A stretch of 8,689 nucleotides of DNA from Actinomycetes bacterium (GCA_023395755.1 JAEWYG010000186.1:1-8689), one strand, 5' to 3'; numbered from the stretch's first letter, positions 1-6,262 are shown. Program-made: numbers and translations. The notes: a model not told the origin generated them from the letters alone.

Positions 1-42
1 CCGGATTATAAGGCGTTTCTTGTTGACATTGAGAAGCTGTAG
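1..42 (+). CDS. fdhA: Formate dehydrogenase catalytic (alpha) subunit, extreme C-terminus only
   Basis: An open frame runs from the left edge to a TAG stop at 40-42 and encodes PDYKAFLVDIEKL. This resembles the usual C-terminal end of molybdopterin oxidoreductase-type formate dehydrogenase large subunits, which finish in a short '...YKAxLVxIEK' strand. The call rests mainly on context: the stop is 14 bases before fdhB, the normal gene order for FdnGHI-type enzymes, and the SD sequence of fdhB begins inside this stop codon. The catalytic part, including the selenocysteine or cysteine ligand, lies outside the window, so metal and selenium use cannot be judged. Confidence 0.62.
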   Translation, partial: PDYKAFLVDIEKL

Positions 43-48
43 GGGGTG
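41..48 (+). promoter_or_regulatory. Ribosome binding site of fdhB overlapping the fdhA stop
   Basis: AGGGGGTG lies 8 bases before the ATG at 57 and overlaps the TAG stop of the upstream frame. This suggests translational coupling of the catalytic and iron-sulfur subunits. Confidence 0.6.
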
Positions 49-56
49 TTTGAGCT

Positions 57-983
57 ATGAGCGAGAAAGCTATTTTCTTCGACACTTCTCGTTGCACTGC
101 GTGTCGCGGGTGTCAGGTGTCCTGCAAATGCTGGAACAACCTGCCCTCAACTCTTGAGAAAAACGGAAACCCGTCAACGGGTTCGTACCAAAGCCCGATG
201 GATCTCAACGGGGATACGCGTTTGCTGGTTAGCTTTCATGAGGAAATTGGTGGCGAAAAGGGCATCATGTGGGCCTTTGGTCGTCGTGCTTGCCAGCACT
301 GCGGAGATGCTCCTTGTGCGCAGATCTGCCCAGCGGGTGCGCTGGTGAAAGATGAATCAAGTGGTTTGGTGACGGCAGATGAATCCAAGTGTATTGGCTG
401 TCAGTATTGCCATACAGCTTGCCCCTTTGATGTTCCACATTACCGGGCAGATAATGGACGCATTGAAAAGTGTACCGGTTGCCTCGATCGCATTGGGCAA
501 GGACTTGACCCAGCGTGTGTAAGCACCTGTCAACCCGAAGCGTTGAAGTTTGGCGATCGCGACGAGATGGTTGCTTTGGCGCACGAACGGGTGGATTATC
601 TACAGGCTAAAGGGTATTCCAATGCTGTTGTGTATGGTGAGGATGAAGTGGGTGGTCTTCACGTAGTGCAGGTGTTGAAGTACGGCATTGTGCCGCATGG
701 GCAGGTTGAGAACCCGCAGGTAAACCCGATGGTTGGTCTGTCGCAGATTATGAAGCCGGTTACCGCAGCAGCTACGGGGCTAACCGTTGTGGGGCTTGCT
801 GCCATGTTTGCTCTTGGTGTCGGCTATAAGCGTAAGACGATGGCCTACAACCCCAAGACGCAAGACACCGTGGACGTACAGACTGGCGAGGTGGTCAAAC
901 ACGGCGATGGCCAGGATACAGAATCGGTGAAGGAACATATCTTAGAGAATCTGCCAAGAAAGAAGGGGGGCAACGATGAGTAA
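57..983 (+). CDS. fdhB: Formate dehydrogenase iron-sulfur (beta) subunit, 4 x [4Fe-4S], C-terminal membrane anchor
   Basis: Electron-transfer subunit (308 aa) of a respiratory formate dehydrogenase; it carries electrons from the catalytic subunit to the membrane cytochrome b. Sixteen cysteines form four ferredoxin-like sets: C13/16/19/23, C79/82/87/91, C112/115/118/122 and C139/142/154/158. The first set is CTACRGCQVSCK and the third KCIGCQYCHTACP, both typical of FdnH/FdhB. Known family biology: clusters are shared between the sets in a pseudo-twofold arrangement. One hydrophobic helix at about residues 232-256 anchors the protein, as in E. coli FdnH. A charged tail of about 50 residues follows it, which seems longer than in the E. 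coli protein. The length is close to the roughly 290-310 aa norm. The gene begins 14 bases after the upstream stop and overlaps fdhC by 8 bases, so it is clearly in an operon. A NrfC/DmsB-type subunit of another molybdoenzyme is excluded by the fdhC, fdhE and fdhD neighbours. Confidence 0.95.
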   Translation: MSEKAIFFDTSRCTACRGCQVSCKCWNNLPSTLEKNGNPSTGSYQSPMDLNGDTRLLVSFHEEIGGEKGIMWAFGRRACQHCGDAPCAQICPAGALVKDESSGLVTADESKCIGCQYCHTACPFDVPHYRADNGRIEKCTGCLDRIGQGLDPACVSTCQPEALKFGDRDEMVALAHERVDYLQAKGYSNAVVYGEDEVGGLHVVQVLKYGIVPHGQVENPQVNPMVGLSQIMKPVTAAATGLTVVGLAAMFALGVGYKRKTMAYNPKTQDTVDVQTGEVVKHGDGQDTESVKEHILENLPRKKGGNDE

Positions 984-1743
984 GGGACCGGTCGCGGTTT
1001 CCGCTGAGGAAGCTGCCCAGAATCAGGCATTCTTGGAGCAGCTGTCGCAGAGTGGTACTGAGCGCTATCTGAAGCGCCATTCGCTGCAGGCTCGACTCAC
1101 GCACGGTATTACTATTGTTGCCTGCATCCTGCTGGCAATATCGGGGCTCTTTGTATTCGTGCCAGCCCTCGCTGCGGCAGCTGGTCCCCAGGTGGTGTGG
1201 CTTATTCGTATGTCACATCGTGTGCTGGGTGTAATTTTTGTAATAGTTCCTCTTATCAGTGCCTTGATGGCACCAAAGGGCGTAGCTCATATCTTCAAGA
1301 ACTTGTTCGCCAAGTGGGACGGCGACGATAAGAAGTGGATGGTGCTATTTTTCCCTTATCTGTTCATGGCAAAATGGATCCATATGCCCGATCAGCATGA
1401 ATTAAAAAGCGGCCAGCGTTTCGCTGATGGTATGCTGTGGTTTTCGGGTGCCCTCATGGGGGTTACGGGTGTTCTGCTGCTTCTTGGTACCACGCTCGTA
1501 AGCTTCCCGCCGGTTGTGCAAGGGACGTTCCTTTTTATACACGACGTGGGTTTTTTGCTTATTGCCGTATTTGGTTTGGCTCACATCTTTTTGGGTGCAG
1601 GCATTTTTCAGCCGTATCGCGGCACAGCCAAGCTTATGTTTGGAGATGGTACTGTTTCCGAATCTGATGCGTTGTATCACTGGGGCCATTGGGCTCGCGA
1701 AGAGATTGCTCGTGGTGAGCGCGTGGTGGAAAAGCGCGTATAA
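976..1743 (+). CDS. fdhC: Formate dehydrogenase cytochrome b (gamma) subunit
   Basis: Integral membrane di-heme cytochrome b (255 aa) that takes electrons from the iron-sulfur subunit and reduces menaquinone. Four transmembrane helices are visible at about residues 42-68, 80-99, 151-177 and 183-210. Four histidines sit where the FdnI family holds its heme ligands: H43 (LTHG), H81 (MSHR), H189 (FIHD) and H203 (LAHIF). The spacings of 38 and 14 residues nearly match E. coli FdnI His18/57 and His155/169. The cytoplasmic loop contains KSGQRFADGMLWF, the family's 'K-GQK...W' signature. A charged extension of about 35 residues precedes helix 1. The start ATG at 976 overlaps the end of fdhB by 8 bases (ATGAGTAA) and is preceded by AGAAGGGGGG at 961-970, 5 bases away, so translation is probably coupled. 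The start and function are secure; the quinone type is inferred from the probable taxon. Confidence 0.93.
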   Translation: MSKGPVAVSAEEAAQNQAFLEQLSQSGTERYLKRHSLQARLTHGITIVACILLAISGLFVFVPALAAAAGPQVVWLIRMSHRVLGVIFVIVPLISALMAPKGVAHIFKNLFAKWDGDDKKWMVLFFPYLFMAKWIHMPDQHELKSGQRFADGMLWFSGALMGVTGVLLLLGTTLVSFPPVVQGTFLFIHDVGFLLIAVFGLAHIFLGAGIFQPYRGTAKLMFGDGTVSESDALYHWGHWAREEIARGERVVEKRV

Positions 1744-1757
1744 ATCTTGATGGGGCA

Positions 1758-1791
1758 GGGCGGCACGAGGTGTTGCACCTGTCAGCCGCCC
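1758..1791 (+). repeat. Inverted repeat 1 after fdhC (two-part stem)
   Basis: The outer arms are GGGCGGC (1758-1764) and GCCGCCC (1785-1791). Inside them is a second perfect stem, AGGTG (1768-1772) and CACCT (1776-1780), around the loop TTG. The structure starts 14 bases after the fdhC stop. No run of T follows, so it is not a simple intrinsic terminator on this strand. Its 3' arm shares bases 1789-1791 with the 5' arm of the next repeat, so the two stems cannot both be fully formed. Confidence 0.7.
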
Positions 1792-1822
1792 CCTCTCGTT
1801 GCCTCAGGGTAGGGAGAGGGGG
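1789..1822 (+). repeat. Inverted repeat 2 after fdhC (9-bp perfect stem)
   Basis: CCCCCTCTC (1789-1797) pairs perfectly with GAGAGGGGG (1814-1822) around a 16-base loop. It competes for three bases with the preceding stem, an arrangement reminiscent of alternative attenuator structures, although no terminator-like U tract is present. The role is unknown. Confidence 0.7.
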
Positions 1823-1826
1823 TGGC

Positions 1827-1871
1827 CTGTCACCACAAGTCAGCTTGAAAAAAGCTCGCTTGTGGTGACAG
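1827..1871 (+). repeat. Inverted repeat 3 before fdhE (13-bp perfect arms plus inner stem)
   Basis: CTGTCACCACAAG (1827-1839) and CTTGTGGTGACAG (1859-1871) are perfect inverted copies. Inside them, AGCTT (1842-1846) pairs with AAGCT (1852-1856) around a GAAAA loop. Only two base positions on each side separate the stems (one possible G-U pair and one C-C mismatch), so a single long hairpin of about 18 canonical pairs is expected in RNA. It ends 5 bases before the first possible SD of fdhE and lacks a following T run. It could be an mRNA processing or stability element separating enzyme genes from maturation genes, a protein-binding dyad, or a repetitive palindromic element. Confidence 0.8.
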
Positions 1872-1940
1872 TGATAGGGAGGCGGCCAAAAGATGGTGCA
1901 GCTTTCGAAGAAATCTATCGACCAGCGGAGGACCGGACCT

Positions 1941-2879
1941 ATGAATTTGAAGCAAATCGATGCGGCTCTTGCCGTGTACGAAACAAAACTCGATAAAACC
2001 GAAAAGGCACGCTTGGCATTCTTTCGTAAGGTTTGGGAGGTGCAGACAGCTCTTGCCGAGGAAAAGAACAAGACTGATGTTTTGATACCTGACGCAGCCG
2101 AGTTGCAGGCATGGGTGCGTGCTGAAGAGCCAATTCTTTCCCAGTTACCCGCTTCTGTTGAGGCTGATACACTGGGACAGGCCGCACAGAAGATTGCAGA
2201 GTGTTTGGTGGAGTATGGCGAATTCTCTGACGCTTTGTCGGAGGTTCTTCGCCGCACGAACTGGGAACGAATTGCTGCGGCTGGCGATAATGCTTTGGCT
2301 GGATCTGATCCGTCGGCATATGTTGAGGCTTCGGTCGGTCTCCTCATTGATGATGGTATGACCGAAGATGAAGCCATTACGGGAGCGCAAGTCTTTTCAC
2401 TTGCTTTGCGTGCGCTTATCGGGGGGCATGCCCAGACGATCTCTCGTGCTTTGGCTACCACGGAGGCCGTCGAGCTACGCTCACTTCATTGCCCTCTTTG
2501 CGGTTGTGCTGCGGGGGTAGCACGCGTGGGTGATACAGCAACTACGCAAGGGCGCGGTAAAGAGCTTTGGTGTCCGCAGTGTGGCACTACGTGGGAATAC
2601 GAGCGTGTGAGGTGCGCCCGTTGCGGTACGCAAAACCAAGCGTATCTCCATTTCTTTAACATTGAAGGTGACGATGCCCATCGTCTTGCAACGTGTGACG
2701 AATGTGGTGGTTATGTGCGCACGGTTTATCAGTCGGACACGTTGGCTCCATTTTCTTTTGAGGTGGAAGATGTAGTTATGGCAAAACTTGACATGATCGC
2801 GTACCAGCAGACAGAAGCTGAGTCTATGACGGCACATACTGGTTCTGTGCTCGGAACCACAGACGCCTCGACCGATTAG
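1941..2879 (+). CDS. fdhE: Formate dehydrogenase accessory protein FdhE
   Basis: FdhE-family protein (312 aa from this start; E. coli FdhE is about 309 aa). Four CxxC pairs are visible in the C-terminal half: C184/C187 (CPLC), C211/C214 (CPQC), C225/C228 (CARC) and C252/C255 (CDEC), the rubredoxin-like metal-binding pattern of FdhE. The N-terminal half is helical and without cysteine pairs, as expected. In E. coli, FdhE interacts with the catalytic subunit of respiratory formate dehydrogenases and binds iron; its exact task in maturation remains debated. The ATG at 1941 is preferred because AGCGGAGGA (1924-1932) lies 8 bases upstream and the protein then opens with MNLKQIDAALAVYE, like other family members. 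An in-frame ATG at 1893 would add 16 residues and has AGGGAGG (1876-1882) 10 bases upstream, so it cannot be excluded. A threonine/serine-rich tail of about 17 residues ends the protein. fdhD follows 28 bases later. Confidence 0.9.
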   Translation: MNLKQIDAALAVYETKLDKTEKARLAFFRKVWEVQTALAEEKNKTDVLIPDAAELQAWVRAEEPILSQLPASVEADTLGQAAQKIAECLVEYGEFSDALSEVLRRTNWERIAAAGDNALAGSDPSAYVEASVGLLIDDGMTEDEAITGAQVFSLALRALIGGHAQTISRALATTEAVELRSLHCPLCGCAAGVARVGDTATTQGRGKELWCPQCGTTWEYERVRCARCGTQNQAYLHFFNIEGDDAHRLATCDECGGYVRTVYQSDTLAPFSFEVEDVVMAKLDMIAYQQTEAESMTAHTGSVLGTTDASTD

Positions 2880-2907
2880 TGACCAAGTTATTTGAAGGAG
2901 GCTGTTT

Positions 2908-3660
2908 GTGGCTATTATTGAATATGCTGAGCGCGCACCGCGTGAGACGGCGGAACGCCCCATTCGTATCTTTTTGAATGATGCTCCTATCGCGGTAAGT
3001 CAGAGTAGCCCGTATGGTCTCGCTGAGCTTGCTGTGGGATATTTGCTGTCAGAAGGCCTTATCGCTGATCGCGAGTGTTTTATGGAAGTGACAGCTGATC
3101 CAGATAGCGCTGCGGTGTATGTAGCAAGCGGGGAGCGTGCAGAGTCGGGCTACGTGCCGCTTCATCGCGTTACCTCGTCGGGGTGTGCTCAGTCGGCGTT
3201 GCTGCGCGGTGGCGATACGGTGCCAGCTCCGATGCCCCTTGAGACAGAAGCGCGTTTCGACGCAGATGCACTTCTGGCCGCGATGGAGGAGCTTTGTGAG
3301 CGTAGCCCGCGACGCAATACCGGGGAGTGCGTGCACGGCTGCGGCTTGGCGGTGGCCGGTGCGGGGTCACTTTTGATCGTTCGCGAAGACATCGGACGTC
3401 ATAATGCTATGGATAAGCTCGTTGGACAAGCATGGCTTGATCGCGTAGAGGTGCGCAACAAAGCATTGTTTATTACGGGGCGTATCAGTTGTGAAATGGC
3501 GCTTAAGGCCCACCGGGCAGGTTGTCCGGTGTTGGTATCGCGTAAATCAGCTACCGATGAGGCTGTTGCCCGTGCCGAAGATTTAGGCGTTACGCTGGTG
3601 TCTCATTGTCGTGATGGTCACGTGCGCGTGTTATCGCATCCTGAGCGCATTGTAGGTTGA
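2908..3660 (+). CDS. fdhD: Formate dehydrogenase accessory sulfurtransferase FdhD
   Basis: FdhD (250 aa) moves sulfur from a cysteine desulfurase (IscS in E. coli) to the bis-MGD cofactor, which formate dehydrogenase needs for activity; it acts in the cytoplasm. The family signatures are clear: REDIGRHNAMDKLVG (159-173), TGRISCEMALKA (190-201) and VSRKSATDEAVA (210-221). The sulfur-carrying loop reads TSSGCAQ, with a single cysteine (C93) where E. coli has the CGLCG pair Cys121/Cys124. The segment usually written TGG-H-AAL reads TGECVHGCGLA and brings two further cysteines, C141 and C145. The start is GTG at 2908 with GAAGGAGG at 2894-2901, 6 bases upstream. It lies 28 bases after fdhE in the same direction and is probably co-transcribed. 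Identification is secure; which cysteine carries the persulfide is not. Confidence 0.94.
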   Translation: MAIIEYAERAPRETAERPIRIFLNDAPIAVSQSSPYGLAELAVGYLLSEGLIADRECFMEVTADPDSAAVYVASGERAESGYVPLHRVTSSGCAQSALLRGGDTVPAPMPLETEARFDADALLAAMEELCERSPRRNTGECVHGCGLAVAGAGSLLIVREDIGRHNAMDKLVGQAWLDRVEVRNKALFITGRISCEMALKAHRAGCPVLVSRKSATDEAVARAEDLGVTLVSHCRDGHVRVLSHPERIVG

Positions 3661-3661
3661 A

Positions 3662-3678
3662 GTAAGCGTAACGCTTAC
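3662..3678. promoter_or_regulatory. Perfect palindrome just after fdhD; possible operator or small hairpin
   Basis: GTAAGCGT (3662-3669) and ACGCTTAC (3671-3678) are perfect inverted arms around a single A, beginning 2 bases after the fdhD stop. The geometry (17 bases, odd centre) is typical of a dimeric repressor site. As RNA it would give a 7-bp stem with a TAA loop, but no T run follows. It is 127 bases upstream of the AMMECR1-fusion start. The regulator is unknown. Confidence 0.45.
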
Positions 3679-3694
3679 GTACCGGATGGGTGTG

Positions 3695-3738
3695 CCCCGC
3701 TTTGTAGGCGTCGTCTCCATTGAAACGGGGTGTACAAT
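3695..3738 (+). promoter_or_regulatory. Interrupted dyad and possible -10 element in the gap before the AMMECR1-fusion gene
   Basis: In the 145-base gap between fdhD and the next gene, CCCCG plus TTT (3695-3699 and 3701-3703) can pair with AAACGGGG (3723-3730). Directly after it lies TACAAT (3733-3738), a five-of-six match to the -10 consensus. No good -35 hexamer is found 16-18 bases upstream of it, so a promoter here is only suggested. Confidence 0.25.
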
Positions 3739-3805
3739 AAGGGTGTCAGCCCGCTTTTCCTAACGCCTTTCACGCATCTGCGGGTCGCTGCAGGAAGGAG
3801 TAGCC

Positions 3806-5230
3806 ATGAGCATTGTTGCTGCCTATGTCGTTCCCCATCCACCCCTTATTGTGCCATCGGTTGGGCAGGGGAAAGAACATGGTGTTCAGGTAACGGTAAG
3901 TGCCTATGAGGAGGTGGCTCGGCGTATTGCGGCTCATGCGCCCGACACCGTAGTTGTTGTCTCTCCTCACGCCCCCCTCCATTACGATTGCTTTCATTTA
4001 TCAACAGGCGATGTTGCTCGTGGTGATATGGGTGCGTTCGGCGCTTGTGATGCAGTTTTGACGGTGCCTTACGATACCTCTTTTGCGGCCTGCGTATCGG
4101 TATGCGCTCGTGGTTGCGGTATACCTATTTGTGGTAGCGGTATGGGTGATGGGCAGATCGATCATGCCACGTTTGTCCCCCTATACTTTGTGAATTCTAC
4201 GTATCATGATTATCGGCTTGTGCGAGTAGGGTTATCAGGTTTATCTTCTCAAGACCATCGTGAGCTCGGCCGTTGCATCGCTGAGGCTGCAATCGACCTA
4301 AACCGTCGTACGGTATTGGTGGCCAGTGGAGACCTTTCTCATAGGCTTAAAGCTGACGGACCCTACGGTTATGCGCCCGAAGGACCTGTGTTTGATCATG
4401 ATGTGGTGAACCTTCTTGATGCGGGCGACTTTGAAGGTCTGTTTACCTTCGATGCGCGTTTTCTCGAAGCGGCTGCTGAATGTGGTTTGGGTTCATTCCA
4501 AATTATGGCAGGTGTGCTCGACGGAGTCGCGCATTCTCATGAGCTACTTAGCTACGAAGGTCCTTTCGGCGTGGGTTACGCTGTTGCAGCGTTTGAAGTG
4601 CGTGGCATCTCTGGTGATGGTGCGGTCTTGTCGGGTATTGATGCGACTGCAGACGACCGCGAGGCTCGCAATAATGCTGCCGTGACAGGGGGCATTGATC
4701 CCTTCGTAGCGCTTGCTCGCACGGTGGTCGAAGGTTATGTGCGTACCGGGTATCCGCCTGCGCGGCCCGCAGATCTGCCGCCTGAATTAGTCGATGCTCG
4801 TGCGGGAGTGTTTGTAACGCTTCATCAGCACGGTGAGTTGCGTGGTTGTATTGGCACGATTGAACCTGTTACTGGCAGTATTGCCGACGAGATTATTCGC
4901 AATGGTGTTGCTGCGGCAAGTGAAGACCCTCGTTTCCCACCTGTGAATGAAAGTGAGCTTGATACCTTATCGTATTCGGTTGATGTGTTGTTTCCTCCCG
5001 AACCTATTAACTCTACTGACGAACTTGATCCAGTCCGCTACGGAGTTATTGTTGAAAAGGGACTGCGCCGCGGGTTGCTTCTGCCAAATCTTGAGGGTGT
5101 AAAGACCGTTTCCGAGCAGATGGTCATTGCTGAGCGCAAGGCAGGGATTAAGCCTGGTGAGGAAGGTGTGCAATTTGCGCGTTTTGAGGTCGTAAGACAT
5201 GACCGCGGGGGAGAAGCCCGGCATGACTGA
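3806..5230 (+). CDS. AmmeMemoRadiSam system protein: LigB/MEMO-like domain fused to AMMECR1 domain
   Basis: Two-domain protein (474 aa). Residues about 1-265 resemble the class III extradiol dioxygenase LigB/MEMO fold: HPPLI at 11-15, SPHAP at 53-57, DHATFVPLYF at 119-128 and ASGDLSH at 173-179, with H11 and H55 the likeliest metal ligands. Residues about 298-465 are an AMMECR1 domain with the hallmark LRGCIGT at 345-351, ASEDPRFPP at 371-379 and a GLLLPNLEGV segment at 423-432. In many prokaryotes these two domains, as fused or separate genes, sit with a radical SAM enzyme (the AmmeMemoRadiSam system). The chemistry of the system is not established, so no reaction is assigned. AAGGAG (3795-3800) stands 5 bases before the ATG. 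A short frame overlaps the end of this gene by 8 bases and may be a remnant of the missing radical SAM gene. No signal peptide or membrane helix is seen, so it is probably cytoplasmic. Confidence 0.88.
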   Translation: MSIVAAYVVPHPPLIVPSVGQGKEHGVQVTVSAYEEVARRIAAHAPDTVVVVSPHAPLHYDCFHLSTGDVARGDMGAFGACDAVLTVPYDTSFAACVSVCARGCGIPICGSGMGDGQIDHATFVPLYFVNSTYHDYRLVRVGLSGLSSQDHRELGRCIAEAAIDLNRRTVLVASGDLSHRLKADGPYGYAPEGPVFDHDVVNLLDAGDFEGLFTFDARFLEAAAECGLGSFQIMAGVLDGVAHSHELLSYEGPFGVGYAVAAFEVRGISGDGAVLSGIDATADDREARNNAAVTGGIDPFVALARTVVEGYVRTGYPPARPADLPPELVDARAGVFVTLHQHGELRGCIGTIEPVTGSIADEIIRNGVAAASEDPRFPPVNESELDTLSYSVDVLFPPEPINSTDELDPVRYGVIVEKGLRRGLLLPNLEGVKTVSEQMVIAERKAGIKPGEEGVQFARFEVVRHDRGGEARHD

Positions 5231-5306
5231 GGCTGCTGCAGGAACTGTCTGCGGTGTGCGTTCGCGTGACTTCGTTGGCGCTCGATACGGCACGACTTGC
5301 GCGAGA
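5223..5306 (+). pseudogene. Possible remnant of the AmmeMemoRadiSam radical SAM enzyme gene
   Basis: An ATG at 5223 overlaps the end of the AMMECR1-fusion gene (ATGACTGA) and has GGGGGAG at 5207-5213, 9 bases upstream, exactly like a translationally coupled next gene. The first 28 codons include GTVCGVRSRD and ARYGTTCAR. These recall the segment '(G)xCGVRxxxxG...YGxxxA' near the N-terminus of AmmeMemoRadiSam radical SAM enzymes, normally followed by DPIEKKPL. Neither that continuation nor the CxxxCxxC cluster motif follows. The frame drifts through the next promoter and stops at 5459 inside the following gene. I infer a gene deleted internally and at its 3' end. The similarity is judged by eye and could be chance. 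Confidence 0.35.
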
Positions 5307-5329
5307 GTGCGGTCTAGTGAACGTTATAG

Positions 5330-5360
5330 TTGCTTAGGATGGGGTGAAATTCGCTATACT
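5330..5360 (+). promoter_or_regulatory. Putative sigma-70-type promoter for the gene at 5387
   Basis: TATACT (5355-5360) is a good -10 hexamer placed 26 bases before the start codon. TTGCTT (5330-5335) is a partial -35 match with a 19-base spacer, longer than ideal. The element fits a start of transcription shortly before the SD of the next gene. Confidence 0.5.
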
Positions 5361-5386
5361 AATTCTAGCCGCTTGCAAGGAGAGTC

Positions 5387-6211
5387 ATGCTACCTTACTT
5401 TAGGAAATATGCCGTCGCACTTTACGTGTTTTCCCTTGTTGTTCCTTTCGTTTTTATAATGGCGTGGTCGTCTTTCGTTGGTTGGGATGTGGTGAAGACT
5501 TTACCAGGTTTATTTTCAGCATTCGGGCTGTATGTCGCTTCTTTCTTTGTGTTGAAACATGTTATGAACCGTAGAGCTGATGCGGCTGCCGAACGCCTTG
5601 TTTCGCTTTATAACGATGAATGTAATCCGCAAACCTTTCTCGTGCAGGCTAAATCTGTTGCACATGCTATTGGTACGCCGCGTACAGAGATGGGTTCATG
5701 GTTCTTGTCGTTTTATGCGCTTGCGCTGACTGATGAAGGTTACCTCTCTGAAGCGGCACAGATAGGGGAGCGTATGCGTACCGGTATCTGTGCCGCTTCA
5801 AACCCTCAGGCGAAAATGGTACTGCTGGTTAATATCGAACCAGTGGTAGCGCGTCTGCTCGGGGTGTCGGCTGCGTTAGCGACAGTCGATCAGGCGGAAG
5901 GTTTACTAAGGGATTGCCCGGAGGGGGTCAATTCGGCACAGGCGAACTTTCTTGCTTGGGAACGAGGCGTGCTGGAGGCGAAGCTTTCCGAAAACGATAA
6001 TGCCTTGCTCGAAAAATACGCTCAAGTGCGCAAAAACCCAAACTATCCACGACGTATGCGCGTGCTGGCAGCCTTCTCTGAGGCGAAAATATGTCGCACG
6101 CGCAATAATACTGCAGAAGAGCGAGGGTGCCTTTTCTTCGTAGTTGAGCAAGGCAATGGTTTGCCGGAGGTCGATGTCGCGCGTATGCGTCTAGCTGAGT
6201 TGACGAGCTAA
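5387..6211 (+). CDS. Unrecognised membrane-anchored protein with helical-repeat-like cytoplasmic domain
   Basis: The product (274 aa) was not matched to a known family. It opens with two hydrophobic helices at about residues 8-32 and 36-57, joined by a very short loop (FVGWD...). The sequence KHVMNRR after helix 2 predicts that both termini are cytoplasmic. Residues about 62-274 are alanine/leucine-rich and helical, with segments such as FLSFYALALTDEGYLSEAAQIGERM (in part) and ANFLAWERGVLEAKL that look like degenerate TPR helix pairs. Such domains usually serve as protein-binding scaffolds. No catalytic motif is visible. AAGGAG (5377-5382) lies 4 bases before the ATG at 5387, and a promoter-like TATACT is just upstream, so it is probably its own transcription unit. 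It converges with the kimA homologue, whose stop is 51 bases away. Coding is supported by the length, SD, promoter and coherent composition. Confidence 0.75.
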   Translation: MLPYFRKYAVALYVFSLVVPFVFIMAWSSFVGWDVVKTLPGLFSAFGLYVASFFVLKHVMNRRADAAAERLVSLYNDECNPQTFLVQAKSVAHAIGTPRTEMGSWFLSFYALALTDEGYLSEAAQIGERMRTGICAASNPQAKMVLLVNIEPVVARLLGVSAALATVDQAEGLLRDCPEGVNSAQANFLAWERGVLEAKLSENDNALLEKYAQVRKNPNYPRRMRVLAAFSEAKICRTRNNTAEERGCLFFVVEQGNGLPEVDVARMRLAELTS

Positions 6212-6235
6212 TATCAACCTTTAAGGCCGTTCATT

Positions 6236-6251
6236 CGCAAACTCTCTTGCG
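6236..6251. terminator. Weak inverted repeat in the convergent gap; doubtful terminator
   Basis: The 51-base gap between two convergent genes holds CGCAA (6236-6240) and TTGCG (6247-6251) around a 6-base loop. The stem is short and no clear T run follows on either strand. It is listed only because a terminator is expected here and nothing better is visible. Confidence 0.2.
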
Positions 6252-6262
6252 GCGCTTGTGTA

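Noticed and set aside
1758..1871. Intrinsic terminator(s) after fdhC
   Set aside because: The stems are strong, but no T-rich tract follows any of them on the plus strand, and fdhE and fdhD follow in the same direction.
1634..2461. Long minus-strand frame opposite fdhC and fdhE
   Set aside because: It is antisense to two well-identified genes, has no SD or family motif and spans the hairpin region; it is a shadow frame.
2840..2859. TGGTTC/GAACCA inverted repeat at the 3' end of fdhE
   Set aside because: It is only six pairs inside coding sequence, without a T run; it is likely incidental.
3720..3738. TTGAAA and TACAAT as a -35/-10 promoter pair
   Set aside because: Only 7 bases separate them, far too few for a sigma-70 promoter; only the -10-like element is kept at low confidence.
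5199..5459. Small intact gene between the AMMECR1 fusion and the next gene
   Set aside because: The frame crosses the TATACT promoter and the SD and runs 73 bases into the well-supported gene at 5387. Only its first codons look meaningful, so it is better treated as a possible remnant.
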